Assembly: GCA_009733575.1 (NCBI GenBank)
Contig: ML770155.1
Location: 1 to 17,205, forward strand
DNA: 17,205 nucleotides
Direction of reading: 5' to 3'
Source: Gymnopus androsaceus JB14
Taxonomy: Eukaryota; Basidiomycota; Agaricomycetes; Agaricales; Omphalotaceae
Shown here: one piece after another, positions 9,073 through 17,205 of the stretch
Layout: every line of letters begins with the position of its first letter
Numbering within the stretch: position 1 is the first letter of the stretch
Notes under the pieces: generated by a model
Seen by the model: the letters and a program-made list of their open reading frames with translations, nothing else
The model's database searches: none
Told to the model about the DNA's origin: nothing
Translations under genes and position numbers: made by a program

Positions 9073-9397
9073 AACTGTTGACCTATAGAACCTAATGCAA
9101 CTGGCAATATTTCCGCTTCGGTTGACTCGCGAGTCGCAGGCTGCAGGCGATCTTAGTCTAATTAATGAAGGCCGACCTATTTGTACCTATTTGCGATCTT
9201 GGCTCTTGGTTCCGTTAGGACGGTCAGGTTCCGTCGGTTGAATTATGGAACTTGACAGTCTTGAAGTTGACAAGCAAGCTGATGCATGCCATGGCGTATA
9301 TCATGGATTAAGGGTGCCTTGTCGTGGCATTACTTTAAAATGAAGGTCCATCACGCTAATCATCAACCGCCTCTTTCCACCCAATTTCGCTTTCGCT
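9073..9397 (+). promoter_or_regulatory. Upstream region of the permease gene
   Basis: No clear TATA box is seen. A 12-bp palindrome GACTCGCGAGTC lies at 9124-9135 and could be a dimeric factor site. A short pyrimidine-rich segment (CCGCCTCTTTCCACCC, 9368-9383) precedes the start codon, as is common in fungal promoters. The regulator is unknown. Confidence 0.35.
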
Positions 9398-11873
9398 ATG
9401 GCTTCTTTGGCAGAGTCTGACGAGAAAGTCTTTTCAAGGTCGAGGCCGGAAGTCGAGCATCATGTCGAGGTCTTTACGAAGGAGGTCGATACCGCAGCTG
9501 CTCTTTTGGCTGGTCAGGATACAGAGATTGATCCTGTAGAGGCAATTAGGATTCGGTGAGTGTATGAGTCGAGTTATAGCCCCCAAAACTGACTGTTGTT
9601 CTTTATACAGAAAGAAGATTGACAGACATATCATGCCGCTGATGTGTATGCTTTATTGGTATGTATTTTTGAGCAAGGAATATCCAAGTTCTAATGGACC
9701 ACAGGATCCAATTCACAGACAAAACTACCCTAGGTATAATCGCTCCAGCTGAATCTTCACGACAAGCTAAAGAAATCATTTATAGGATCGTCAGCCATAC
9801 TTGGTATCGAAGCTGCAACTCATTTGACGACAAACGAGTGAGTCTCTCCATTTGAGGTTCAAGCGACACCTACTCACTTCTTCTCCTCAGGTATAACTGG
9901 TATGATGCTTTAGAAGGTCGATCAACCATCCTCTAATCATTTGGATCAGGCTTGGCACCATCTTTTATCTCAGTTATCTTGTATTCGAGTATCCTCAAAA
10001 TCTAGCCTTGCAGAGATTTCCTGTTGGAAAATGGATGAGGTGCGCTTCATGTCTTCCTCTTCGACCCTCCCGATGCTCATGTAATCACTAGTCTGAATAT
10101 TTTGGTATGGGCTATCGCCTTGTGCGCTCATGCGGCTTGCAAGAACTTTGCTGGCCTATTCGTCGTTCGTCTCATTCTCGGCATGTGCGAAGGATCCATC
10201 ACTGCTGGATTCATGATCGTCAGCTCCATGTTCTACACAAGGAATGAGCAAACTCTAAGAGTTGGTTATTGGTGTACGTTCTTCTCATACTCATTTCGAA
10301 TGATCATAACTCGATCCTTCAGTTTTGATGAATGGGACTGGTACGTCTTGCCATACTATGTTATTCGATTATATCGTTAGTCGCTTATCTTTCTTAGCCC
10401 AAATTATTTCCGGATTCATCAGCTTCGGCTCCTTACATATCAAGACGTCCGGGTTTGAACCATGGCAATGGTATATGTGATATCATTTACAGGCTCGTCT
10501 ATATTCTGATACTCGTCTAGGTTAATGATCATTATGGGAACCGTAACATTAATTGTTGGACTCTGCTTCTTGTGCGTACATGAACCAAACTAATGTCGAT
10601 TAGATCGCTGAATCTTCTTCACATATAGCTTCCTATTCCCCGATAGTCCTGTCAACGCATGGTTCTTGACTCCCGAAGAACGTGCCCTAGCTGTTCTCCG
10701 TATCAGGGAAAACCAGACAGGCGTTGAAAACAAGTATTTCAAGAAGGAGCAGTGCGTGTTGAATCAATTCAAGGAACTTCACTCACGTGTCTTTTTGCAG
10801 GATGATTGAAGCTCTCTTAGACCCAAAGACGTGGATGTTCGCCCTCTTCTCCGCCCTTTGCAATGTTCCGAACTCTCTCACCAATCAGCAAACGCTTATT
10901 ATTGCTTCCTACGGTTTCTCCGACCTCCAAACTACTCTCCTTAGCTGCGTTAATGGCGTCGTCGAAATCCTTACTATTTGGACCGGCGTGAACATCGCGG
11001 CTCGCTTCCCCAATAGTCGTGCTTATGTTGGCTTTGTATATTTCATCCCCAACATCATTGGAGTCATCTTGATTAACACATTACCTTGGAGTGACAGAGT
11101 TGGTTTATTGTTCGGACAGTACTTGACAGGTGGGTCATTTTGTAATGATTCTTCGCCCTTTCAAGACTTCTGATACAAGTTGGATCTTGGCAGGTGTTGG
11201 TACAACCGGGTTTGGTAAGTCTCCTGAAGCTTACTTGGTTCTGTTCGCGGGGATGCTAACACCGGTAAACATAGTCCTGGCGTTGTCTTGGGTCTCTAGC
11301 GTCACCGCTGGACACACCAAGAGGGTTACGACCAACGCAATCACGCTGGGTGCTTATTGCATCGGAAACGCAGCTGCGCCGTTTATGTGGCAACAGAAAT
11401 ATAAGCCTCGGTACGTGCAGTAGTGTCGTTTTTTGTCAACTATACCCCGCTCACTGGGATTCCTCATGCTAAATAGTAATCACGTTCCTTGGCTCATCAT
11501 TGGGATTTGCTACGCTTGTTGCATGGCATTGCTTTTGATTATTCGGGTTCGTGCTTTTGCTTCAGTGCCTCGCGTCGCTCGTTCACTCATGTTTTATCCA
11601 TCACGCAGTTCCACTTGGATCGCCAGAACAAGATTCGGGACGCCGAACCTCGGGATGATTCGTACGATAATGTTTATATCGAGCATGTGAATGACGACGG
11701 AACCGTCGACGAGATTAAAGTTGAGAAGGTCTGTTATGCTCATTTCCCCGTACCCAGCTTCCTTCCTTCTGCCACAGTACTTGACCTAACCGTTTATATT
11801 TTTCCTTCTATTCTACTAGGGATTCTTAGATCTTACGGATACGCAAAATCGGGATTTCCGATACGTATTGTAA
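9398..11873 (+). CDS. MFS anion:cation symporter, allantoate permease (Dal5) family, 17 exons
   Basis: This is a 520-residue, probably 12-helix plasma-membrane permease that would take up a small organic anion or vitamin-like solute with protons. Relatives include allantoate, nicotinate and pantothenate carriers; the substrate cannot be read from sequence. Exons: 9398-9555, 9611-9658, 9705-9733, 9786-9837, 9891-9899, 9950-10039, 10092-10273, 10323-10340, 10398-10470, 10521-10571, 10629-10751, 10801-11129, 11194-11214, 11275-11410, 11477-11546, 11609-11728, 11820-11873. All introns are GT-AG and the frame is kept throughout. Family signatures are KIDRHIMPL (about 54-62), GTIFYLSYLVFEYPQNLALQ (about 100-119), RLILGMCEGSITAGF (155-169), GYWFLMNGTAQIISGF, FLFPDSPVNAWFLTPEER and the C-terminal LTDTQNRDFRYVL. 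The N-terminal 50 residues are acidic and cytosolic. The start has G at -3 and +4. No disabling change is seen. Confidence 0.93.
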
Positions 11874-11883
11874 CGCTAACATT

Positions 11884-12132
11884 ATGCACTATCCTGATAC
11901 AATATATTTCCTGGTTTCTTGTAGAGATGAACACATACCATGTGCTGCTACAATATCTTGGATGAATTTTCACATTGTCAATGAGGAATGGATTCATGCT
12001 AGGACTCTCCTCTATTCCACCTGGGATGATTTCAAAGAAGCCTTTAGGGCTTGCTTTGAAACTGCAGATGCCATTACGGAACCCGCACAACAGTGTCCGC
12101 CAGTAGTAATAGATAGCCATGGACCGATGTAG
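11884..12132 (+). pseudogene. Possible retrotransposon gag fragment
   Basis: An open frame just downstream of the permease stop encodes TWDDFKEAFRACFE preceded by a Trp-rich segment, resembling the W...sWeelkeaFrkrF core of retrotransposon gag proteins. There is no start context, zinc knuckle, protease or RT nearby. It could be chance or part of the permease 3' untranslated region. Confidence 0.3.
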
Positions 12133-12187
12133 TGGTAGACGGACTAGAATTATGTCAAAATTTCACCAAGATGTAGGTGGTTTCCAC

Positions 12188-12426
12188 TGCAGCCATGTTA
12201 CTGGGCAGTTGACACCCTTTCACCATGTTATCTAGTAGTTGACATCTTTTACCATTGATTTTAGCAATTACCATCCACTCAACATTGTTTTAAGCTATTG
12301 CCATCCTTTCAACATCATACTAAGCCAGCAACACTGTTTCAACATCATAATGGGCCATTGACATCATTTCAACATCATATTGAGCCATTACCATGCTTTC
12401 ACCATCATAGTAAGCCATTACCATCC
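12188..12426. repeat. 30-bp minisatellite, about seven to eight copies
   Basis: The consensus is TTTCAACATCATA, then a few variable bases, then AGCCATTACCATCC. The clearest units start at 12307, 12337, 12367 and 12397, exactly 30 bp apart; more diverged copies start at 12277, 12247 and about 12218. Units are contiguous and degenerate, without spacers. Confidence 0.85.
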
Positions 12427-12860
12427 AGCTGCAATTGACAATTTGACATCCTTAAAGCATCGGAAATGTGGTCTGGGGTTTTTAAGTGCCCTGCCAAAGG
12501 CAGATTAGCAAGGGGTATGCAAAAATAAAATGTTAGATATCACATTGTATTTTGACCTTAAGGCTTCCGAGGCCCCCCTCCTTTATCCTTATATAGTAGT
12601 GAATTCCCACAACCACATGACATTTTTTGCTCTGCTGCTGTTGCCGTAGCCAATTTTTTGGAATTTCAAAGTGTCCTGAAGACATTTACCCTTTAATGTG
12701 ATGTGATTTCAGGCCAATTAACATAAATGCACTTTTATTACATTAGTTCAGAGTGAGTCAGGGCTCTCCACAAACTTTCTACTGTCCACATTAGCATCAC
12801 ATATTGCCTGCAAGGAGGACTTGATGCTCTCTAGTACAGGATAAATTTGGAATTGTAAAT
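12427..12860. other. AT-rich non-coding stretch
   Basis: No gene is recognised on either strand. A TATA-like TTATATAGTAG lies near 12589 without a downstream reading frame. Confidence 0.5.
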
Positions 12861-12864
12861 ATAT

Positions 12865-13390
12865 GGCAGTGTTTTCACCTAAGGGGTTATTAAGGGAATT
12901 TTTTGATCCTAAGGTCTTAAACCTTATTAAGGGCAATTTAAGGGTGTTATTTAAGGGTTAATTGAGGGTGCAAAAAATTACAAAAAATTACCACTTCAGG
13001 CATTACAGTACCACCAAAAGATCTATACTACTCCATGTAATTACCCCAGAGCTCTCAAACTCACTTTTATTGAGTGCCTCATCCAAATAATGTGCTGTTT
13101 CAACCAATTTCTTAATCATGCATCACGTCCAAAAAAAATCAGAAAGTGGCAATGATTCTTTGTCCAATTTTCCGAGTTTTTTTTTGTATTATTCATTCTA
13201 TATTTTTCTAAAGTCAGCCAAAGTCAGCTTGTAAAGATTTTCAGAGATTTTGACGCCCCTGCGCCTACTGAGTTATCATGTGAATTTTGCTAAGTGCCCT
13301 TAATTGAGACTTAGGACTTTTACTGATTCAAGCTAAGGGTTAGGCTAAGGGTATATTAAGTCTTAAGTTAAGTGCCAGCTGAAGCTACGT
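12865..13390. mobile_element. Putative TIR element with TTAAGGG-rich ends
   Basis: The left zone, about 12878-12960, contains CCTAAGGTCTTAAACCTTAT followed by TAAGGGCAATTTA. The right zone, about 13290-13380, contains the imperfect reverse complement (TCCTAAGTCTCAATTAAGGGCACTTA when read inward). TTAAGGG recurs several times at the left and CTAAGGG at the right. No transposase or clear target duplication was identified, so this may be a MITE or a degenerate low-complexity pair. Confidence 0.4.
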
Positions 13391-13479
13391 GAGCTTGCAA
13401 ACGGCTAGCGTAAGTGTAAGATAAGAAAAGAGCAGTGGAAATGACAGGACTTACCTGTATAGTTACTGTACCTACTCAA

Positions 13480-13494
13480 ACGGAGAATCTCCGT
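13480..13494. repeat. Short palindrome ACGGAGA-A-TCTCCGT
   Basis: A perfect 7-bp inverted pair around one base, about 180 bp upstream of the gag start. It could be a regulatory site or part of the element's non-coding end; no support beyond symmetry. Confidence 0.5.
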
Positions 13495-13552
13495 TGGAGA
13501 AGGTGTTGGTAGTTAGATAGAAATGAAAGTATCTTTCATATCTGTAGGCTCG

Positions 13553-13568
13553 AACACGTGCACGTGTT
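13553..13568. repeat. 16-bp perfect palindrome AACACGTGCACGTGTT
   Basis: It contains two overlapping CACGTG E-boxes, the usual site of bHLH factors. It lies about 105 bp upstream of the first gag ATG, so it may belong to the element promoter; that role is inferred. Confidence 0.6.
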
Positions 13569-13673
13569 TCTATCCTTTTTTGCTTGTCACACTCAATCGA
13601 GCCGCAACTTGCTTTTCTTTCGCTTTCCTCTCCTTCTCGTCCCTGGCTTTCAGGAATTTTAGGCATTTTAGAA

Positions 13674-15865
13674 ATGCAACTATTAACGAATGCTGGAATT
13701 ACTGGTCCAATATCAAACACGTTTGACTTTGAAATGCACCTCACGATTCCACCAGCTCTCTCTTCCATTGGTCGCACTCTCCGGTCAAAGAATGCCCATA
13801 ATTGCAGGGTAGAGAAAGAGAACGAAGAAAGCTCGAACACAACTTTAGACTGTTGAGATTTCTCTGGCTCCCGCCCAGTCGAACTTGATATTGGTCCTCC
13901 TCTGAAAGCTCTTTACGGTTACACCAAAGAAGAATTTGACAAGCTCGTTTTCAGCGAACCGTATTGCACAGAAGCAGATCCTCTGCCACTTTTCTTGCAG
14001 AGGAAAGTCTTGCAGGCCAGAATGCGGAAAGCTGAGAGGGTGGAAAAAGAAAAGAGTGAAAAAGATAAGGGAATTAAGCCAGTACAAGGCTCTATGATTT
14101 TGGACAACCCCTCAGTTCGTACACCAGGTCAACGACCTGCGGTTATTATCCCCAAAATCTTCCTTCACTCTATTGCTAATAAACTCTACCCTCCTCTTAA
14201 CTGGTTCACCAACGATCGGCTCGAATATGCCCAACATTGTCTCCATGATCTTCACTCGAAGTTGATCCATCCCAAGGTCACTCCCAGTAACCCCAGTCTG
14301 GAGAAGACCCTTGTATTTGACATGACGAAAATGTATACACTCTGGGGCTCAGACGAGACCCATGCGTGTCTTACTCCATTGAAGTGGCAAGAAGCATCGG
14401 CCAATATGCATGTGGCACTAGTTCTCCTCTTGGAACATCTCTTGCCTGCAGAGCAACTCATACATTTCACTTACGCAGGGGAGTTCGAAAAACACCGTAG
14501 TTTCTTCATAGGGTACAAGTCCTTTGAAGAGAACTATGCCGAATGGTACACCTTCAAATGCGAAGCACGGCATGATATCTTGCAAAAGACTCTGTTTAAT
14601 GCCGAGTATTATATAGGGCAGGTCAACGGTCGTCTCCATGCCAAGGAGGCTGCACTTTCATGCCTCTCTCCGCCGTCAAGCCCAATGAAGCATCATTCCG
14701 AGTCCGATCTCAGCTCCCCTTCGAAGGTTGCCCAAGGCACTAACGACTCTCCAAGTTCTTTCAAACATGAGAGCACACCAGCTCGCGCTCCTCGCACTCC
14801 AGGCTCCTCTTCCTCAGCAACATGCATCACATGCTGTGGTCCGCACAAGCTTCGTGACCACCCGCTGGGTACAACGTCGTTTGCTGACAGCAAACCTTGT
14901 TTTTTGGTATGGCGTGAGGGGGAATTATGGGTCACATGCCCATCCGGGTCCGGTAGAAACGTTAAGATCTGTATTGACTTCAACCTTCCAGGTGGTTGCA
15001 GACATCCACATGACTTGAGCAGGACTGTTAAGCCCGTGCAGCCCAGATCGAAGCAGCGGGAAATCGATCGCAAATCGATCGTGGGAATCGACCGATGTCG
15101 ATCGATCGATGACCTGGGTTGGACCTTTGAAGTAACGGGACTTGGCGAAGCTATTAGCAACACCCTTAACACACTGTAATGTGTCCCAGAGGAAAGGAGT
15201 GGAAGAAGGGCGGAGCAGAGTGAACGCACAGCCGCAAGTCGATCGCAAATCGATCGCAATGTCGATCGATTGATCGGCGGAGATGTCGGAAATAAGAATA
15301 GAGAAGATCAGCTAGGCTAAGTTGATTTTCGAACTAAAGTTACGATACATGGTATACTACTTAAATACTAGTGAGTTCGGATAAATGGATAAATGTAAAG
15401 AACAATAAGTAATATATATCTGGGAGTGTATTCAGTAAGTATAACAATAAAGTAATTCAGTAAGAAAGACAAAAGAATATAAGAGGAATAAAACAATAAG
15501 TATTGGAAAGTGTGTCTAAACATGATAGGGATGTTTCCGAAGGTAAAGGGCAGCTATCAGATCGATACATTGATGGATCGATGGCGATTGATCGGAAATC
15601 GGCGGCAAGTGTCGATGATCGGCAGCGAGTGTCGGACGTCGGCAATGAGCGGTGATGATTGTAGGGATATAACAGTAGTTACATCGAAAGGTTGATTGAT
15701 CAATGGCAAATGATCGGAAATCGGCGGTAAGTGTCGGAAATGATCGGTGATGATAGCATGGATATAACAAGGACACACATATGCAGCCTATGCGGTAAGG
15801 ACCACCCTGCTCTCTCTCGTAACCCTTCTTGTGCACGGGTGTCCGAAGGAGCATTCCGCCTCTGA
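13674..15865 (+). pseudogene. Gag-like protein of a DIRS/Ngaro-like retroelement, broken by a stop and solo LTR 5
   Basis: A structural or nucleic-acid-binding protein upstream of the reverse transcriptase. The frame starts at ATG 13674, meets TGA at 13854, then stays open: PPLKALYGYTKEEFDKL, a basic coiled-coil-like segment (RMRKAERVEKEKSEKDKG, about 14020-14070), and a folded central part with PLNWFTNDRLEYAQH and VFDMTKMYTLWG. A Ser/Pro-rich linker follows, then CITCCGPH (14823 on) and CIDFNLPGGCRHPHD. After the LTR (15026-15769) the same frame resumes with HICSLCGKDHPALSRNPSC, a third cysteine/histidine cluster. Joining the flanks gives SRTHICSLCG in frame. Without the LTR and stops it would be about 480 residues. 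TGA at 15863 ends it, and the RT follows in the same frame. Assignment to this fungal family is from recognition of the pattern, not a search. Confidence 0.75.
15026..15769 (-). mobile_element. Solo LTR 5 (744 bp), reverse orientation, inside the gag gene
   Basis: On the plus strand it begins TGTTAAGCCCGTGC and ends GCATGGATATAACA, with a perfect AGGAC duplication at 15021-15025 and 15770-15774. Read on the minus strand it starts TGTTATATCCATGC, identical to the first 14 bases of LTR 4, and ends GCACGGGCTTAACA, so it lies in the opposite orientation. It holds many ATCGATCG blocks (15060-15112 and 15234-15279). Its last stretch is partly duplicated: a GGTGATGAT...GGATATAACA end occurs at 15651-15673 and again at the true terminus. 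Deleting the insert restores the gag frame. Confidence 0.93.
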
Positions 15866-17205
15866 CATGATGCGGTGTCCGCACCAGTGCTCACCCTGGT
15901 GGATGCCACCATTACCTCAATTCCTTCCCTTGATCTCAACCTCCCTCCTCACCCTACATTAGCCTATATGGATTTCTCCTCTTCCATTAATTATTGCCCT
16001 CTTCCTCTGGATGCGCAACCCGGTGATACTGAAATCTTTGAACGGGTTACACACCCGTACAATGCAGAGGCTTTCAAATCACTCCTGGATCAACACCAGC
16101 TCACAGAGCAATACTTGCTCCTAGTGGACAATCTTAACCATGGCTTTCCCATCAGCAATATGCTGATTCTCGAGCACACAGTCATCATCGACAACCACCC
16201 ATCAGTTGCCGTCAATCTAGATGTAGTCTATGATTACATCGCAACCGAGCTGGATGCCAATCGCATGTCTGGTCCGTTCTCTCAGTCCGAGGCAGAAAGG
16301 ATCCTCCGCGGCCCCTTTTACTGCTCTCCATTCATTGTAGCAACCCAAGATCAAGGTCCGCTATTACCACCCAAGAAGAGGGTCTGTCGTAACCTCTCCA
16401 AAGGTGGTATAGACATTGGTTTGGTGAACAGCTACATTGACACGGACAATTTTCCAACACGCTTTGACATGGCTTCCTGGGTTGCAGATGCAGTGAGTCT
16501 TTCTTTATAAAATTTATCTTCCATTTTCTTCCCTGCTACATCGCCCACTGGCGATTTTACTTTGCATTACCTGGTGCTTTCAGCCACCCTGCGCTCTTTA
16601 TGAGCTACCTCATCCGCTCCTTATTGAGCCACCTCACTCGCTCTTCATTGAGTTACCTTATCCATTCTTTAATGAGCTACCTTATTCGCTCATTATTGAA
16701 TCATCTCATTCGCTCCTTTGAGCCACCTTTTTGCTCTTCACGAGCCACCTCCTCCGCTCCATTGAACCACCTCCACAACCTGAGTTTCAACTGACAAAAA
16801 TTTCTTTTACAGATTGCTACAGCACCAGATGGTACCCAGGCGTGCGCTTTTGACATCAAGGCATTTCACCATACTTGTCCAGTACACCCACATCACAAGC
16901 CATACTTAGTGGTTGCCGTCGAGGGCAAATTCTATATTGATCACAACCATCCGTTTGGTCTCTGCCCAGCTAGCAGTAATTCCGGCCAGATCACAAATGC
17001 CTCAGTTGACATCTGGGGATGTGCATGCCCATGTCTCCCTTCTTTCAAATTCGAAGACGACATGAGCGTATTGCGACTCCCGGACCCAAATGGCCCAATC
17101 ATCGATGGCGACTTCCAATATCGGTACAACCGTCAGACGTGTATAGAACCAATCAATGTTCTTGGGATACTTGTTAGGATCGTGCTTCGGTTGAGTCGCG
17201 AACCG
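15866..17205 (+). CDS. Reverse transcriptase of a DIRS/Ngaro-like retroelement (3' end beyond window)
   Basis: It would copy the element RNA into DNA. It reads in the same frame as the gag part right after TGA 15863. The N-terminal region has FERVTHPYNAEAF and GPFSQSEAERILRGPF (about 16036-16315), then CRNLSKGG and VNSYIDTDNFPTRFD. A GT-AG intron (16493-16812) splits WVADA from IATAPDGTQA. The catalytic motifs follow: FDIKAFHH with the first Asp at 16852, HPFGLCPASSNSG (16948 on) like the LPFGLSSAP motif of DIRS RTs, and FEDD with the Asp pair at 17056-17061. No stop is seen up to the window edge, though the last 40 bases look less conserved. RNase H and tyrosine recombinase domains would lie outside. 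RT identity is firm; the DIRS/Ngaro placement is less so. Confidence 0.75.
16493..16812 (+). other. 320-bp GT-AG intron within the RT gene
   Basis: GTGAGT at 16493 and TTTTACAG at 16805-16812 bound a segment with stops in the RT frame. Joining 16492 to 16813 keeps frame and conserved RT sequence (VADA to IATAPDGTQA). It is four to seven times longer than most introns of the permease gene, largely because of the minisatellite inside it. Confidence 0.75.
16580..16775 (+). repeat. 24-bp minisatellite inside the RT intron
   Basis: About eight degenerate units of the type TGAGCTACCTCATCCGCTCC plus four bases; clean starts lie at 16601, 16625, 16649 and 16673, exactly 24 bp apart. Because 24 is divisible by three, the array gives a spurious open frame with the repeating peptide SYLIRSLL, which I do not regard as a gene. 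Confidence 0.85.

Noticed and set aside
12188..12426. CRISPR-like array of 30-bp repeats
   Set aside because: The units are contiguous with no unique spacers and are degenerate; the context is eukaryotic.
12889..12960. Telomere-like TTAAGGG repeats
   Set aside because: The units are irregularly spaced in AT-rich DNA and differ from the fungal TTAGGG; better explained as ends of a putative TIR element.
14693..15259. 188-codon reverse-strand open frame
   Set aside because: It runs antisense to the gag gene and across the LTR 5 boundary at 15026, so it cannot predate the insertion; no domain is recognised.
16600..16794. Open frame encoding a repeated SYLIRSLL peptide
   Set aside because: Product of the in-frame 24-bp minisatellite inside an intron; no independent evidence for translation.

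Overview
The window reads as a transposon-rich stretch of a basidiomycete (probably Agaricomycete) nuclear genome. The signs are one host-type gene cut by sixteen short GT-AG introns (46 to 91 nt), Tc1-like and DIRS/Ngaro-like element proteins of types I associate with mushroom-forming fungi, and many solo LTRs. The organism is inferred, not proven. I see no bacterial operon, CRISPR array, rRNA or convincing tRNA.

Layout. 1-2040: AT-rich non-coding DNA with a 41-bp tandem repeat, a decamer repeat array, two adjacent MITEs flanked by TA, and a run of 24 G. 2056-4355: a dead Tc1/mariner transposase gene (internal stops, frameshifts) split by two solo LTRs of 311 and 948 bp. 4356-5373: unrecognised non-coding DNA with a 90-bp-spaced repeat. 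5379-5989: a third solo LTR (611 bp). 6226-8144: nested elements. An outer inverted repeat encloses a TIR element with GGTACC-rich palindromes, and that encloses a fourth solo LTR (809 bp). 8145-9397: non-coding DNA with hairpins and a foldback, ending in the upstream region of the one intact gene. 9398-11873: a 17-exon gene for a 520-residue MFS anion:cation symporter of the allantoate permease (Dal5) family, including exons of 9, 18 and 21 nt. 11884-13550: a possible gag fragment, a 30-bp minisatellite, an imperfect TIR element and other non-coding DNA. 13674-17205 (open at the right edge): a retroelement with a gag-like zinc-knuckle protein and a reverse transcriptase, probably DIRS/Ngaro-like. 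Its gag is broken by a stop codon and a fifth solo LTR (744 bp), and its RT contains a 320-bp GT-AG intron carrying a 24-bp minisatellite.

All five solo LTRs have perfect 5-bp target-site duplications (CCCCC, GGAAG, AGGAG, GATCC, AGGAC). Conceptually removing the two that lie in the C-terminal end of the Tc1 gene and in the gag gene restores the reading frame of conserved motifs, which confirms those boundaries independently. Three LTRs share a terminal signature, so they probably belong to one clade. The genes here do not form a pathway. The permease is the only plausible functional host gene, and it sits in a transposon graveyard.
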